DNA of 40,580 nucleotides from assembly GCA_025201705.1 (NCBI GenBank), contig MU616808.1, positions 1 to 40,580 of the forward strand, read 5' to 3'. Below, piece by piece: positions 24,288 to 35,000 of the stretch; within the stretch, counting starts at the first letter, position 1, and every line of letters starts with the position of its first letter. The position numbers and the translations under genes are program-made. The stretch is from Dissophora ornata. Taxonomy: Eukaryota; Mortierellomycota; Mortierellomycetes; Mortierellales; Mortierellaceae. The notes beneath the pieces are model-generated. The model was given only the letters and a program-made list of their open reading frames with translations. It was not told the origin of the DNA and made no database searches.

Positions 24288-24682
24288 ACAATCAAGTCTT
24301 ATGGAGATCTCTCTCTGCTGACAACAACGCAAGCGCTTGCACCAAAGTAAAAATAAAAATAGATTATCTATGGTTCTTGGAGTCCTGTAGTGTTGTATCA
24401 ATAGCTTGAGGATCGACATTTAAGCTGTGCTTTGAAACTGGGCTCCCAGTATCCAGCACGGTGGATTTGCGTCCCCCTGCCTCTCCAATGTTTCTTCGCT
24501 GCAGTCACACCGCCGTCCCCTGCAGCTTGTTTCTTTCGTCCTCTGCAGCTTATTTCTTTCGTATTCCGTAACGTTCTTTTCGCGGACTATGACGTTCGTT
24601 TGCAGCGCAGCATCGACCCATTCAAAGAAAGAAGGAAAAAAAAGAACTCCCATCGCCAATTGAATCAGACCATTTCAACGCC
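24288..24682. other. Intergenic: ADH 3' flank and promoter of the SMYD gene
   Basis: Contains a candidate AATAAA at 24352-24357 for the ADH transcript and a C/T-rich stretch with a direct repeat of TTTCTTTCGT near 24530-24560. No gene. Confidence 0.6.
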
Positions 24683-27600
24683 ATGGACGACGCGATTGAA
24701 GCAACCTCGCCTTTGGCAGAACCTACAGTCGCCCTGCGACCCAGTGGTAAAGCAAGGCGCAACTACCGCTCCAAGAGACGCGATAGCGACAACGAGGATG
24801 AGGACCAGCAGCAGCAGCAGCAAGGCGAGGGTATGAAGGAGCAAGGAGAACAGCACTCCAAGGACACCAACATCGACGACGCTTCTTCATCAACTGCCAG
24901 TTCTACACTTCCCTATATCCAGTCTCAGAACGCCCAGAACCTTGGTGAGGTGTATCCAGGTTTGGCCAGACTGAGTTTTCTGGATCAGGAACAAGGATCG
25001 GGCGAAACTGGGGAAGATGTTGATGGTAGCAGCGGTACACCGTTGAGTATTAAGAAATCTCGACGCCCACTCCAACAAAAGCCCCAGCCACATCGTGCCG
25101 AGAACGAAGTCGAGGGATCATCTGCAGAGAAGAGTGGCCAAGAGGAAGAGGGGAAATCGACAGTACCAGAAGCATCAGCGGTGGTAGAACTGCCACCTGC
25201 GACCTCTCCATCTGCTCTATCGTCAGGGACTGGGTCGAACATGGTGGAGATCGGAGATACTGGATTGGCTGGTAAGGGACGGGGACTCTATTCAGCAGCG
25301 AAGGAGGTTTTGAAATCGGGCACACTTGTTTTCAAGGAACTTGGATACTGTCAGGTTGTGAACGATGCGTCTCTGTCGCAGGTGTGCTCGGCCTGTTTCA
25401 AGGATGTGAGGGAAGAGCTTGGGGAAGGTGAACCAGCTGCTTCATCGGGTGCTGTACCTGCTGGTGGTCAGAGGAAGCTCGTTCGGTGCGCTGGATGCAA
25501 AGTCGTTTGGTACTGCAATAAGGTAAGTGGGCGTAAAACACTCCAAGCAGTTTAATATACGAATGCCAGCTGCGATTGTAAGGTTCTAAACTATACCTTT
25601 TTTTATTGGTATTATAGACCTGTCAAATCAAGGACTGGAAGTTACACCATCAACTCGAGTGTCAGGGCATCCAAAAGTCGATGACGAACTCAGTTATGAA
25701 GGAGGTCTGGACAAAGCGCACTATGGAGACGACTAGCGCTAGGGCACTGTGCCGAATGATCCGAAGGCGCGAGCGCGTCAAAACATCGGTCACATACAAG
25801 GCAGAGCATGGAAAGCTGGATGCCGCACAAAAGCAAGTCAATGAAGTGTATTTCTCTGGACTAGATCAGAAAGAAGACGAGTGGCTTGATGAACACGGGT
25901 CAACGTGGATCGAGCGATATCTCAACACATATGAGCAAGAGCGGGAAAGCGCAGCGATAGCAGCAGACTCATCAAAGGGCACATTGGAAGAGTCCAGTCA
26001 ATTCGCAAAGACAATGGCTGTTGTTATTTCGTGTGTGGTCACGCCAAAGGAGGATCGGCATACGTTTTTGAAGGGCGTGGGTGAGGTCGACTTCGACAGT
26101 GAGGTGTCAACTGGGGCAGGAGGGTTTGATCTGCTTCGGAAAATGGACTCGTATGGCTTTGCTATCACAAACTTGGAGACCACCGCCGCTATTGGTCTCG
26201 CGCTGTACGTCCAGTGCATGCCATATGTGAACCATTCGTGTGTTCCAAATTGCGTTTATACCTTCAGAGGCTCCAGAGTCGAATGCAGGGTGATACGTGA
26301 TATTCAGCCTGGTGAGGAGGTAATTCACATGGCCTATTAACATCATTATTGTCAATAATATCATGAAAGATCCTGGCTAACAATCATATTGATCCTTTAG
26401 ATGACTATCAGCTACATCGATCAGATCGGCACCACGCAGGAGCGTCAGGCGCAGCTCAAGGCACAGTACCACTTCACCTGCGATTGCCCGCTGTGTAAAT
26501 ACTACCCTGCCAACCCACTTATTAAAACAGACGGGCAGACTTTGAAGCACGTCGTGTCTGGACAGCTACCCGAGCCACTACTGGATCCTAAGCAAGGCTT
26601 CGTTTGCCCCAAAGAAGCATGCAAAACCTCCGATGGACGACATTCAGTATTAGTCATCGAATCTCAGCTTGAGATCTACAACAAGGTTGAGTTGAAGTGC
26701 AAAGAATGCGGACATATTGCAGATCTCACCCAGGAGCTCGTGCAGGAGAATGAAGAGGATGTAAAGCGCCTCATCACTGGATTTGTGCGCGAGATGAACG
26801 GAGGTGCAGCAAAATCAAAGTCCAACTCTAGGAACTTTGAGCTCGCTAAACTCAAGGTATCGCCAGCCAGTGAACAAAGTGCTAGCGATGGCGCTGCGAA
26901 GCCTGCTGTTGTTGGAGGCATGGCAACAGTACAGGAACCTTCTTCTCGGGCTCTACAGCTCTTTGATGATGCCTATACGGCTTTGACCGGAGTACTACCT
27001 CCCACCACAAAGGACGCGACAGCCGCCAACACCTTTGCAACCATTGAGGAGGATCCAGTCTGTCGTAGCGAACTCCATCGTCTTGTTCGTCAACTGGAGC
27101 AAACTGGATTCGACGAGGCAGTGAGCCGGAAGAATTGGATCTTTGCGCTTCACCGATCGGTCGAATTGGGGCGGATATTGAACGAGACCTATGTTGGCCA
27201 CCATCCATTGAAGGCTATCCAGGGATATTACACCTGCAAGATTGCCAATCTTTTGGCGAATCTGCTCTTGGAAGAGTCGACAGTGGAGATCGAAGACAGC
27301 GATCATGAGAGCGAGGACGAGGATCAAGGGATGCCCGACAGCGATGACGAACGGGATTTAAAGGCCTTGCGCAACGCCATGGGTAAAGGCAGCCAAGCCG
27401 GTGCTGCTGCTGTGTCAGAGACTGGTAGTGGTTCAATGCAGGAGCAGCTTTTGAGGAGGAAGCGGAAAGAGAAGGAGGGCGGAGCCACAGAAGAAACCCG
27501 GCACAAGAAGAAGGCGCAAGAGATGAAGGGAAATAAACGGACACAGGCAGAGTCATCTCGAGAGCTGCTGCAGTATCTTAAGTCGCTGATCGTGGAGATC

Positions 27601-27732
27601 GAAGATCCTCGTATCCTGCACGAGTTTAGGGTGTGCTGGGGCAAGGACGGCAAGTTAGGGAGTCGATATCGCTACCAAGTCGATTCGCTGAAGCAGGCAT
27701 TGCACTACGCCGGGCTGCCGCTTACGAAGTAG
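24683..27732 (+). CDS. SMYD-like protein: split SET domain with MYND zinc finger
   Basis: Exons 24683-25522, 25618-26319, 26401-27732; all phase 0, 957 aa. The first ~185 residues are disordered, with a Gln run. The SET-N half (~187-225, GDTGLAGKGRGLYS..EVLKSGTLVFKE) is followed by the MYND finger (~235-295; Cys pairs CSAC, CAGC, YC..TC, LEC). The SET-C half has PYVNHSCVPNC (NHSC 485-488) and GEEMTISYID across the exon 2/3 junction, then post-SET CDCPLC (541-546). A second Cys-rich segment (CPKEAC, CKECG) and a helical TPR-like C-terminal region with an acidic/Lys-rich insertion follow. The family methylates lysines of histones or other proteins; substrate unknown here. It is larger than animal SMYD1-3 (~430-490 aa), owing to the N-terminal tail and insertions. 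Stop codons after each uncut exon show the introns are real. Confidence 0.9.
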
Positions 27733-27769
27733 TGAGGATTGAAGCGGTCTGACACTACAGAAATAACGT

Positions 27770-27775
27770 AATAAA
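27770..27775 (+). terminator. Candidate poly(A) signal, SMYD gene
   Basis: AATAAA 38 nt after the stop codon. Confidence 0.5.
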
Positions 27776-27960
27776 CTGAGGCGTGGAGTGGTGTGAACAT
27801 GATATGGATATGTGGCGCACGTGTGCCTGAGCAGCCCGCTGTTTATGTTTGTGACCTCGTCCCCAATTTCCGAGAGCGGAATTGCGAATCGCATTCAATC
27901 ACTGACCTCATCTCTCATCTCTGTCCATCTTACATCCTCACTCATTCTCGATAATTGACC

Positions 27961-28954
27961 ATGGCCAAATCTGCCTTTTGGAACTCGGTCCGCAAGGCCC
28001 TCACTGTGGTGCGTTCCCCATATCAACGAGCCACCATACATATTTGCTTTCCGAACCTACCGATGAAGACCGACATTTTCGACTAGGAACACGGAAAATA
28101 ACGCGACTTGTTTTAATTACTCATCAATCAACAGAACCCCAAAGTCACCTCCGGTATGCCCGATGCCAAGGTGTTCCGTTTCGTCGCCCCTGGGTAAATT
28201 TACCATCCCTTTTGCTGCAGTTAAATCCGTGACGGATCATGGTTGTCAATTGACAGTTCTTAAGGCACCAGAGATCAGCTCCGGACTAAATAACGTATCG
28301 TTCCTTTGTCTTTCATAGTGGCCAGCCCCCAACCCACGTCCCCCATGACTCTTTGGCCAGCGACATTGCACAGAACCCTTACTACGGACGTGATTTCAGG
28401 AGAAACTACCCTCGCCTGGCCGTCTATTCGCAGGAGGAAGTTGCTGGATTGATCACTGCCAAGGAGGCTTTGGCGTAAGCTTTTTTTTTTTATGTTCCTG
28501 TTTCTCTGGCTTTCGCTCTGAGAGACTTTCTCGTGAATCCGATTGGCAGGAAGGATGCCAGAGAAACTACACGGAAGAAAAATATGAGAAGTAATATCTG
28601 ACATGGAAACACATCTGCCTCCTGGTGAATTAGTATCGAATCCGGAGACTCTGCTGTTACCAAGGCTGCAGAGAACGTTTCCTTGACCGAGGTTCTCAAG
28701 AGCGCAAAGTCTCCTCTGTACACCCCCGCTAACTTGCCCCCTATCCCCGTCATCCGCAACTACAAGTGGGTCGTCTCTGCAGACCAGCCCCCAGTTGACC
28801 AGGGTAAGATAGAGACGTGCATTGCACGGAAGAGCGTAGACCAAACAGCGCGAGGTATACATTGGGTGGCGCCGGAATTGACCCATCTCGGACACTTCTA
28901 TTAATTTCTCTAGGCAGCTACTGGACCATGCGCAACATGAATACCGCCAAGTAA
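27961..28954 (+). CDS. Mitochondrial complex I 21-kDa accessory subunit
   Basis: Exons 27961-28008, 28135-28193, 28319-28474, 28634-28803, 28914-28954; phases agree and give 157 aa. Accessory subunit of NADH:ubiquinone oxidoreductase found in fungi (the ~21-kDa family of Neurospora/Yarrowia). Recognisable features: short basic N-terminus MAKSAFWNSVRKALTVNPKV, then FRFVAPGGQPPTHVPHDSLASD, IAQNPYYGRDFRRNYPRL, and a C-terminal VIRNYKWVVSADQPPVDQGSYWTMRNMN. There is no catalytic motif; it is structural. The protein is encoded in five small pieces, so no single long open frame shows it. The assignment is from memory of conserved motifs; the exact subunit name (for example NUXM) is less sure than the family. 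Confidence 0.82.
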
Positions 28955-29582
28955 TTCTACACCATACAAAACGCAACCTACAGCTACAGCAGCAATAGAT
29001 TTGTAAAAGGATGTCAATTGGAATCTGTCCGTTTTCACCCTCCACCCTCCACTCCACCCTCCACTCCACCCTCTCTCTCTCACTCACACACACACTCTCT
29101 CTTCGCCACTATTTACCTATATCCTCCTGCAAAAGATAAAGACTATAAGAAAGGCGCAGAAAAGCAGGACTTTTTTAAACAGCGATCATCAACTCCATAG
29201 ACGATGTCGACACGTCCTTCAAGAACGCGTTATTCCTCTTTTATTTCTTTTTTTGTCATCAAAATAAATCAAGAAATGAGAACGAATAGAATGATAACTG
29301 AATAGACGATCATAGGAGTAAGTGATAGACAAGCCTGTATGGAGTATGGATTAAGCCACCATAGCAGATTCATCATACACAGAGAATGCAAACTAGAAAC
29401 GTGAGTTTGATCTTCAGGATGCATAAGAAAGCTACTGGGTTCCTCAGTCGATTTATCAGCACTCTATCCTCTCGCAATCTGCCGTCAAAAGGAAATATCG
29501 CGTCAAATAAGGCATGAATAAAAGGAGGACCTCAGGTTTTCAGTGTAAACATCCACATGTAATAATGCAACAACCTTCTCTA
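28955..29582. other. Intergenic with CT-rich minisatellite
   Basis: After the complex I gene comes a short tandem CCTCCACTCCAC-like repeat (~29038-29074) running into CT and CA dinucleotide runs (to about 29100). The rest is A/T-rich with no gene. AATAAA occurs near 29263. Confidence 0.6.
29038..29100 (+). repeat. CT-rich minisatellite and dinucleotide run
   Basis: Three close copies of a 12-base unit (ccctccactcca), then (CT)n and (CA)n stretches, about 85 nt past the complex I stop. It is probably within the 3' UTR or just past it. Confidence 0.75.
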
Positions 29583-30341
29583 ATGACGCGCTTCCTTGGC
29601 TACTCTCACATCCCTTTGATCATGGTCTCCGTAGCAGCGGTTGCGATACTTTCTAGGTTACTCGCAACAAATGCGGCTACTTCTTTCACCAAAGCCGAAG
29701 ATACTAAAGCTGTACCGTCAAGAACATCTCCCGTGCCGCCTACCAGCGCGTATGGCTCCGCAATAAACCCTTTGCTCGCGATGATCCAGTCCAACGCGTT
29801 ATTATCGCCTTTCGAATTTACGGATCAAGACGGCGTGGCGCTGCTGTTGACAACCCCTTCTTCTTCTTTCTCCGACCAGTTGCAGCAAGACCAGGATTCA
29901 CAGCTGCCCCAGTTTTCGTCGCCACCATTATCTGTGTCGCTACCAACTCGCATATTGACACCATCAGATCAGCTTGCTCGAATTTTAATATACCCTCAAT
30001 CCAGCGCCAACGACCGCCCTTCAACGGATGGCGGAATCCAACTTGGATTTGGTCATGAGGATTATTACCAGTACAAATTCGCGAGGCGACAAGACGATTC
30101 TGGCACCAATGCTCGCGTTCTTAGCATCCCAAACGCTGACGGCGAAACTAGTCCTGAAGGAGAGGGTATGGTGATTCAACCCATTATCACCGCCCATCCA
30201 CATGTCCTGGAGTCTCATTTAGAACCTGTCCCGGTTCCAGCACCAGATGATAATCCAGTTGGCGAGGAGCCTGGTGCGTGTCCCGGTATTGCGCCAGTAC
30301 CGAGGTCTTCTTTTCGAGAAAATGATGACGATAGCGGATAG
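29583..30341 (+). CDS. Hypothetical secreted or membrane-anchored protein
   Basis: Single open frame. I prefer the ATG at 29583 (252 aa), because it places a basic/hydrophobic N-terminus (MTRFLGYSHIPLIMVSVAAV, continuing AILSRLLA) at the start like a signal peptide with cleavage near ATNAA. ATGs at 29514 and 29565 are in the same frame and would add up to 23 residues. No family is recognised. The body is Ser/Pro/Gln-rich and has a P-V-P-V-P-A-P segment near the end. There is one Cys in the mature part. The frame ends in NDDDSG, and acidic reading continues beyond the stop (see findings), so the C-terminus may be truncated or mis-modelled. It may not be a gene. Confidence 0.45.
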   Translation: MTRFLGYSHIPLIMVSVAAVAILSRLLATNAATSFTKAEDTKAVPSRTSPVPPTSAYGSAINPLLAMIQSNALLSPFEFTDQDGVALLLTTPSSSFSDQLQQDQDSQLPQFSSPPLSVSLPTRILTPSDQLARILIYPQSSANDRPSTDGGIQLGFGHEDYYQYKFARRQDDSGTNARVLSIPNADGETSPEGEGMVIQPIITAHPHVLESHLEPVPVPAPDDNPVGEEPGACPGIAPVPRSSFRENDDDSG

Positions 30342-31298
30342 GAGAGCGAGGATTTGGAACGATGAATTCGGCAAGGACAACAATGGTCAACATTAAATGA
30401 CAGCGGGGACTAACACGATGACAAAGATTATGAGGGCTGGGACTCTGGTGATAAGAGCGACGAAAAAAGACAATGATGAGGGCGATAACAAGGACTGAGT
30501 TGCGAACGGACGATACATAGAGGTGAGCATTTTGGGGGTTTCTAAGTGAGAGGTGTACGCGACGGAAGAGGGACAATCAAGCGAGACGGAAGAGGAGGTG
30601 CAAGAGGATAACGCTCTGTGGATGTGGATGTGAATGTTCTTCCTCTCGCTGTTGCATCTGCTCTGGAAGGCGCTGTAGAAAAACTAGACGGAAATAATAA
30701 ATGTTTTATGAGAAAAGTTTAGTGCTCATTCTATGTATTTCTACCGCGTCTTGAGATCGCGATGTGCGCTTAACCTTGAGTTTTTGTCACAGGTCGTGTG
30801 CACTCGCAGAACAATGAGATACTCGGAAGGGGCCAATGCGTCGTATTTGGTCTTCCTTTCCCGTCCTGGTGGGGCGGAGTTGTCTCGCGATCTGTGTAGG
30901 AATGCCTGCAGCTGTCGTAGTTGTGATCAGATCATAGTTTAGACCGAACGCGTCGTGTCTGCCGCGGATCGGCATTGCATCCATGTCAAGTATTTCTGTC
31001 CCTCTGCTCGGTATCGGCGCCATTATCGGCCATGTTCGGACTTCCCAGCTTCAATGAGAAGGCTTACTTCCCTGTGCAACGATGCGCCCGAATTCGTCTT
31101 GGAGATGCTCTCCATCTTTCCCAAACACGCACTAGGATACATGCTGCACATGAAATACAACAAGGTCTTCGGAATAAACACTGGCTGTATGCCTTGCCCC
31201 ACTCACTCTTTTCTCTCTCTCGCTTTGTCTCCAACATCGTTCCTGGCCACTCCCCCCTCCCTGGCTGTCAGACCAGCAGCGTAGAATCTGTATTCCTG
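30342..31298. other. Gene-poor stretch with relic coding signal
   Basis: Just after 30341 an acidic Asp/Glu/Lys-rich reading persists to ~30500 but is cut by several stops. AATAAA lies at 30696-30701. From ~30955 to 31200 short plus-strand frames look weakly coding but match nothing I know; they may belong to the broken oxidase downstream. Confidence 0.45.
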
Positions 31299-31569
31299 TC
31301 TTCCAGGTCGTTGAACGCAGTAGTGGAATTTACGACGACTCGAGTCCCTACTCATATTTCAACATCACATATACCCCCTTCACCGTGATGCTGTTCTGAT
31401 TCCACTAAAGTCAAATGCGGCTATCCGGTTCCAGGCCAACAACCCTGGCGTGTGGCTGTTCCAGACCAAGTCAACAGTGGTGGGGTACTCGCTCGATGAC
31501 GAGGTGACTGAAGAGCAGGTTAGGAAGATTAGGAAGACCTCTGCGCAGGATGCATCGTCTCGTGAATAG
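31299..31569 (+). pseudogene. Multicopper oxidase C-terminal fragment, broken
   Basis: Two frames joined by a shift read like the third cupredoxin domain of Fet3/laccase-type oxidases. The first frame reads FQVVERSSGIYDDSSPYSYF (31301 onward) and, after a shift near 31379-31385, the second reads HRDAVLIPLKSNAAIRFQAN then NPGVWLF. In the family, NPGVW[FL]F is followed by the copper-binding HCHIxWH; here QTKSTV follows, so the type 1/type 3 copper ligands are gone. A short tail VGYSLDDEVTEEQVRK then ends at the TAG at 31567. The frame break plus missing ligands argue for a relic with an internal deletion. Upstream domains were not found in the window. Confidence 0.6.
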
Positions 31570-32058
31570 AGACCGAGGTTTTACTTCGAGGTCTTTGATA
31601 TCGTATCTGCATGTAGATTGCCAATTCTACTCTGTGCATCATATAACCCGTTGACTCTTCTTCTACTCCACGCCATCCACATACACGTTGGCGACTGTGC
31701 AGGAGGTAATTGTATATGCATCACATGACCCGCAGTGCTCACCCACCCATGATTATCCTGCAATCAACCAAGGGAAGTCAGAATAGAGGATACACGGGCT
31801 GGAATCTGTTTCTCTCTCTCACTGCTCCATCGCACTTTCCTGTGAAGGCACTCTATCGTTGCCCCAGCCCATTGTCCTTGCCTGCACGCCTCCCGCCATC
31901 GCCGATCAGTTGATTGCTCCTCCTTACTCAGCGCACACTCGCCAGCTCCCTCCAGCCCAGTCGCGTCGCTGCTGTACACCCGCGCCCTATTTCCCGCTGC
32001 GTGCCCTGCCCACCCCTCCCGTCCCCCTCCCACCGAGAACACAGACCGCTTACTATAC
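31570..32058. other. Intergenic/leader of the ankyrin-bromodomain gene
   Basis: No gene. From ~31860 the plus strand is C-rich (cc, ct runs), typical of a 5' leader, running to the ATG at 32059. Confidence 0.6.
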
Positions 32059-35000
32059 ATGAGCTCCAGCAGACGAAACTCAAAGCAGATCTCGCCGGAG
32101 GACGACTCGAACATGCAGGTAAGACACACTGGCATCCGCCCTCCCTAGCCCCCCCTCCCCCGTCCCCATTCCCGCTACAATATCAAACTAGGAAGAAGCT
32201 TGTTTCCCGCCACGAACGCGAAAAATAAAGAGAGGAACGTGTTTTGTAGGGGGGAAGGGTGCCCAAGCACTATTCAGGGTAATTGCGCCTCCCTGCCTAC
32301 GCAACGTAGAAAAGGAAGCGTAGTAGAGGAATGGAAAGGGAGCGGATGAAGGGCGCAAATGGAATGGAAGAAAGGAAGGAAAGAAAGATCAAGATCAGAT
32401 CAAGCATTGTGAGCTCGCACGAAAGCATCTCTGCACGTTATGATCAGATGGTTCGGGAACGCGTTATGCCTCACGCTCTGCATTGCTTCCCTCTTTCAGC
32501 TGCATGGCGCTTGAGAAACACAGAAAGAAAGAAAGAAGAAAGGAAAAAAAAAAAAACTCACACTCTCCCGTCTGTATATAACCGACTACTAGGCTGTCAA
32601 GGGTCCCGAACCTCCCAGGCTCAAGTTGAAGCTGAGGCAGCCTGAACAGACAGGGCTACCTGAAAGTGGTGCGTGGGGTTTTTTCATGCTCGAATAGGCT
32701 CGTTCGTTCGACGGCTTACCGCCTTTGTTTTCGCCAAAACCCTGACATGTGTTTATGGTGTCATATCGTTAGATGTGAAAAAGATGTTCCTTGCTGTCGA
32801 GGAGAACGACACCAAGACGATGAAGCAGTACCTGACCCAAAAGAATATTGACCCAGACACGCTCTTCGAGACCAACGTCTTTGAGGACAACGCCTTTACC
32901 TGGTCAGCGCTGCATGCGGCAGCCTACTACGGATCGAAGCAGATCGTCAACCAACTTCTGGAGCACGGCGCGAATGTGGAACTGGAGGATACCTGGTACC
33001 AAGGTCGGCCTCTCGCCTGGGCTGCATTCGGAGGCAAGCATACATTTTACCCAGATGTCATTGCCTTGTCCTTGTTTGATTAATGGGAATAAGTCGCTGG
33101 TCTTAACGCAGTGAGTTTTCACAATATCTGATCAATAGGCCATCTGGATGTTGCAAAGCTGTTAATCGAGAAATACGGAGCTGATAAGAAGGCGAAAAAC
33201 GAGCATGGTCAAGTTGCGTTGGATCTCGTCTATGAATTAACGCCAGAGTGGGAAAGCCTGTTTGGAGAGGTAATTACTTCCGTCGACCCGTTTCCAACAC
33301 TATTTATTTCACGAGTATAGAATGAACTCACATGCTGACGCTTTTCCTCCCCACTCTGTATCTCCTTTATTCGATTCTTTTATTGTTTACTGATCGACTC
33401 AGCAAAATGGATCAAAGGCATCTAGGCCCTCAAAGATGAAAAGGAGTGGAGACGACCATGGCAAAATGCATCCAAAGGATAGCAAGCAGACAAAGGAGGG
33501 CAAGAACACTGTGACCATCCCAGGGAGTCCACTAATCGGCGCCTTTACCGAGCTCTACAAACTCGTCTTGAACCACAAGGACAAAACGTAATGATCGTTT
33601 TTAGTTTATATTTTTTTTCTCGGAGTGCATCCCTCTACATGTGGACAACAAAATTTACACCTTTTTCTTGGCCTGAATATGGTAGTGGACGGGAACTTGC
33701 GGATATCTTCTTGGCGCTTCCGTCCAAGGAAGAGTACCCAGAGTACTATGAGGTCATCAAGTCACCCATGTCGCTCCAGCTCGTACTTGTAAGTTGTACA
33801 TAAAACAGCTGTGATAGAAGGGATTAGTAGGGCAAGAGATCAAGATGAATAACGAAGCATTGCATTTTGCATGTATTTATTTTCGTAGTCGAGGATAAAA
33901 TCGGGACACTACAAGACCGTGGACGACTTTGACAGGGAATTTCAACTCATTTTTGAAAACGCACTCATCTTCAACGAGGATGGGTCGCGGATCAACAAGG
34001 ACGCAAGGGTCTTGTTGAAGCTATTCAACACCCGGAAGAAAGATATTTACGCTTCCTATAAACTCGTTCAGAACCCGAAGGCTGCGGCAGCAGACAAGGT
34101 TAGTGACCTTGGTGGTTTGATCTTTTCGTTTACAGCTTTGTGTTTAATCATGTTTCAAAATAATTAATGCTTTCTTTGGGAATGAACGTTGAAAATAGGC
34201 CGACAGACAAAAGGTGCCATCACATACTAAGGGTGGCGTTACCTATCAAGTGGGGGAGTTTGTGCAACTGAGCGATCCTGCCAGGACTATTATTCTTATT
34301 GAGCGACTAGAGGTGGATTCAAAGTAAGGCAAAGCTTCGTCTCTATGGCTCATAATAATTAGCGATTACACTCTCAGCACTGACATCCTCGACATCCTTC
34401 GTTTTGTGCACCATAGGAAGAACAGGTTCATTGCAGGATCAAAGTTCCTTCGACCGGAGCAAATTCTCCAGGTTCCAGGACAGATGTTCTATGAGAAGGA
34501 GGTGCTCAAAACCTCAGGAGAATGGGAGTTCGATTTTGCATTGGTCGACCACAAAGTGTACGTCCAGGCGCACAAGGACTATGTTCGTGGCCTCGCCTTC
34601 ATCTTTGATCCCAAGGATGTATATGTTTGCGAGAATCGATACTCTGAGACTGGAAAGTCGGCATTTTTGATCAAGGACTGGAAGAGGGTGTACACGATCG
34701 ATCCTCTGCCAACGCAAGTTCGCCCTTACCCCACAGCGCTCAAGCTTCCAAAGTTCCCGGTTAAAAGCACCGTTACGGCCGACTCGACTGTAGACACCGT
34801 CGGTCAGTTCAACGGCAGAAGGTCATCCTCAACAGTTCATCATGATTCAGCAAAGAGGAGTAAACGACCCCGGCCGTCGACGAGACCCAAACCCGCGAAG
34901 CGCAAGAGCCAGAGCAATGGCAACAGCGACGACGATGAGGATGAGGATGATGAAGACGAAGAAGAGGAGGTTGATGTCGATGGAGTGACCTCACCAGACC

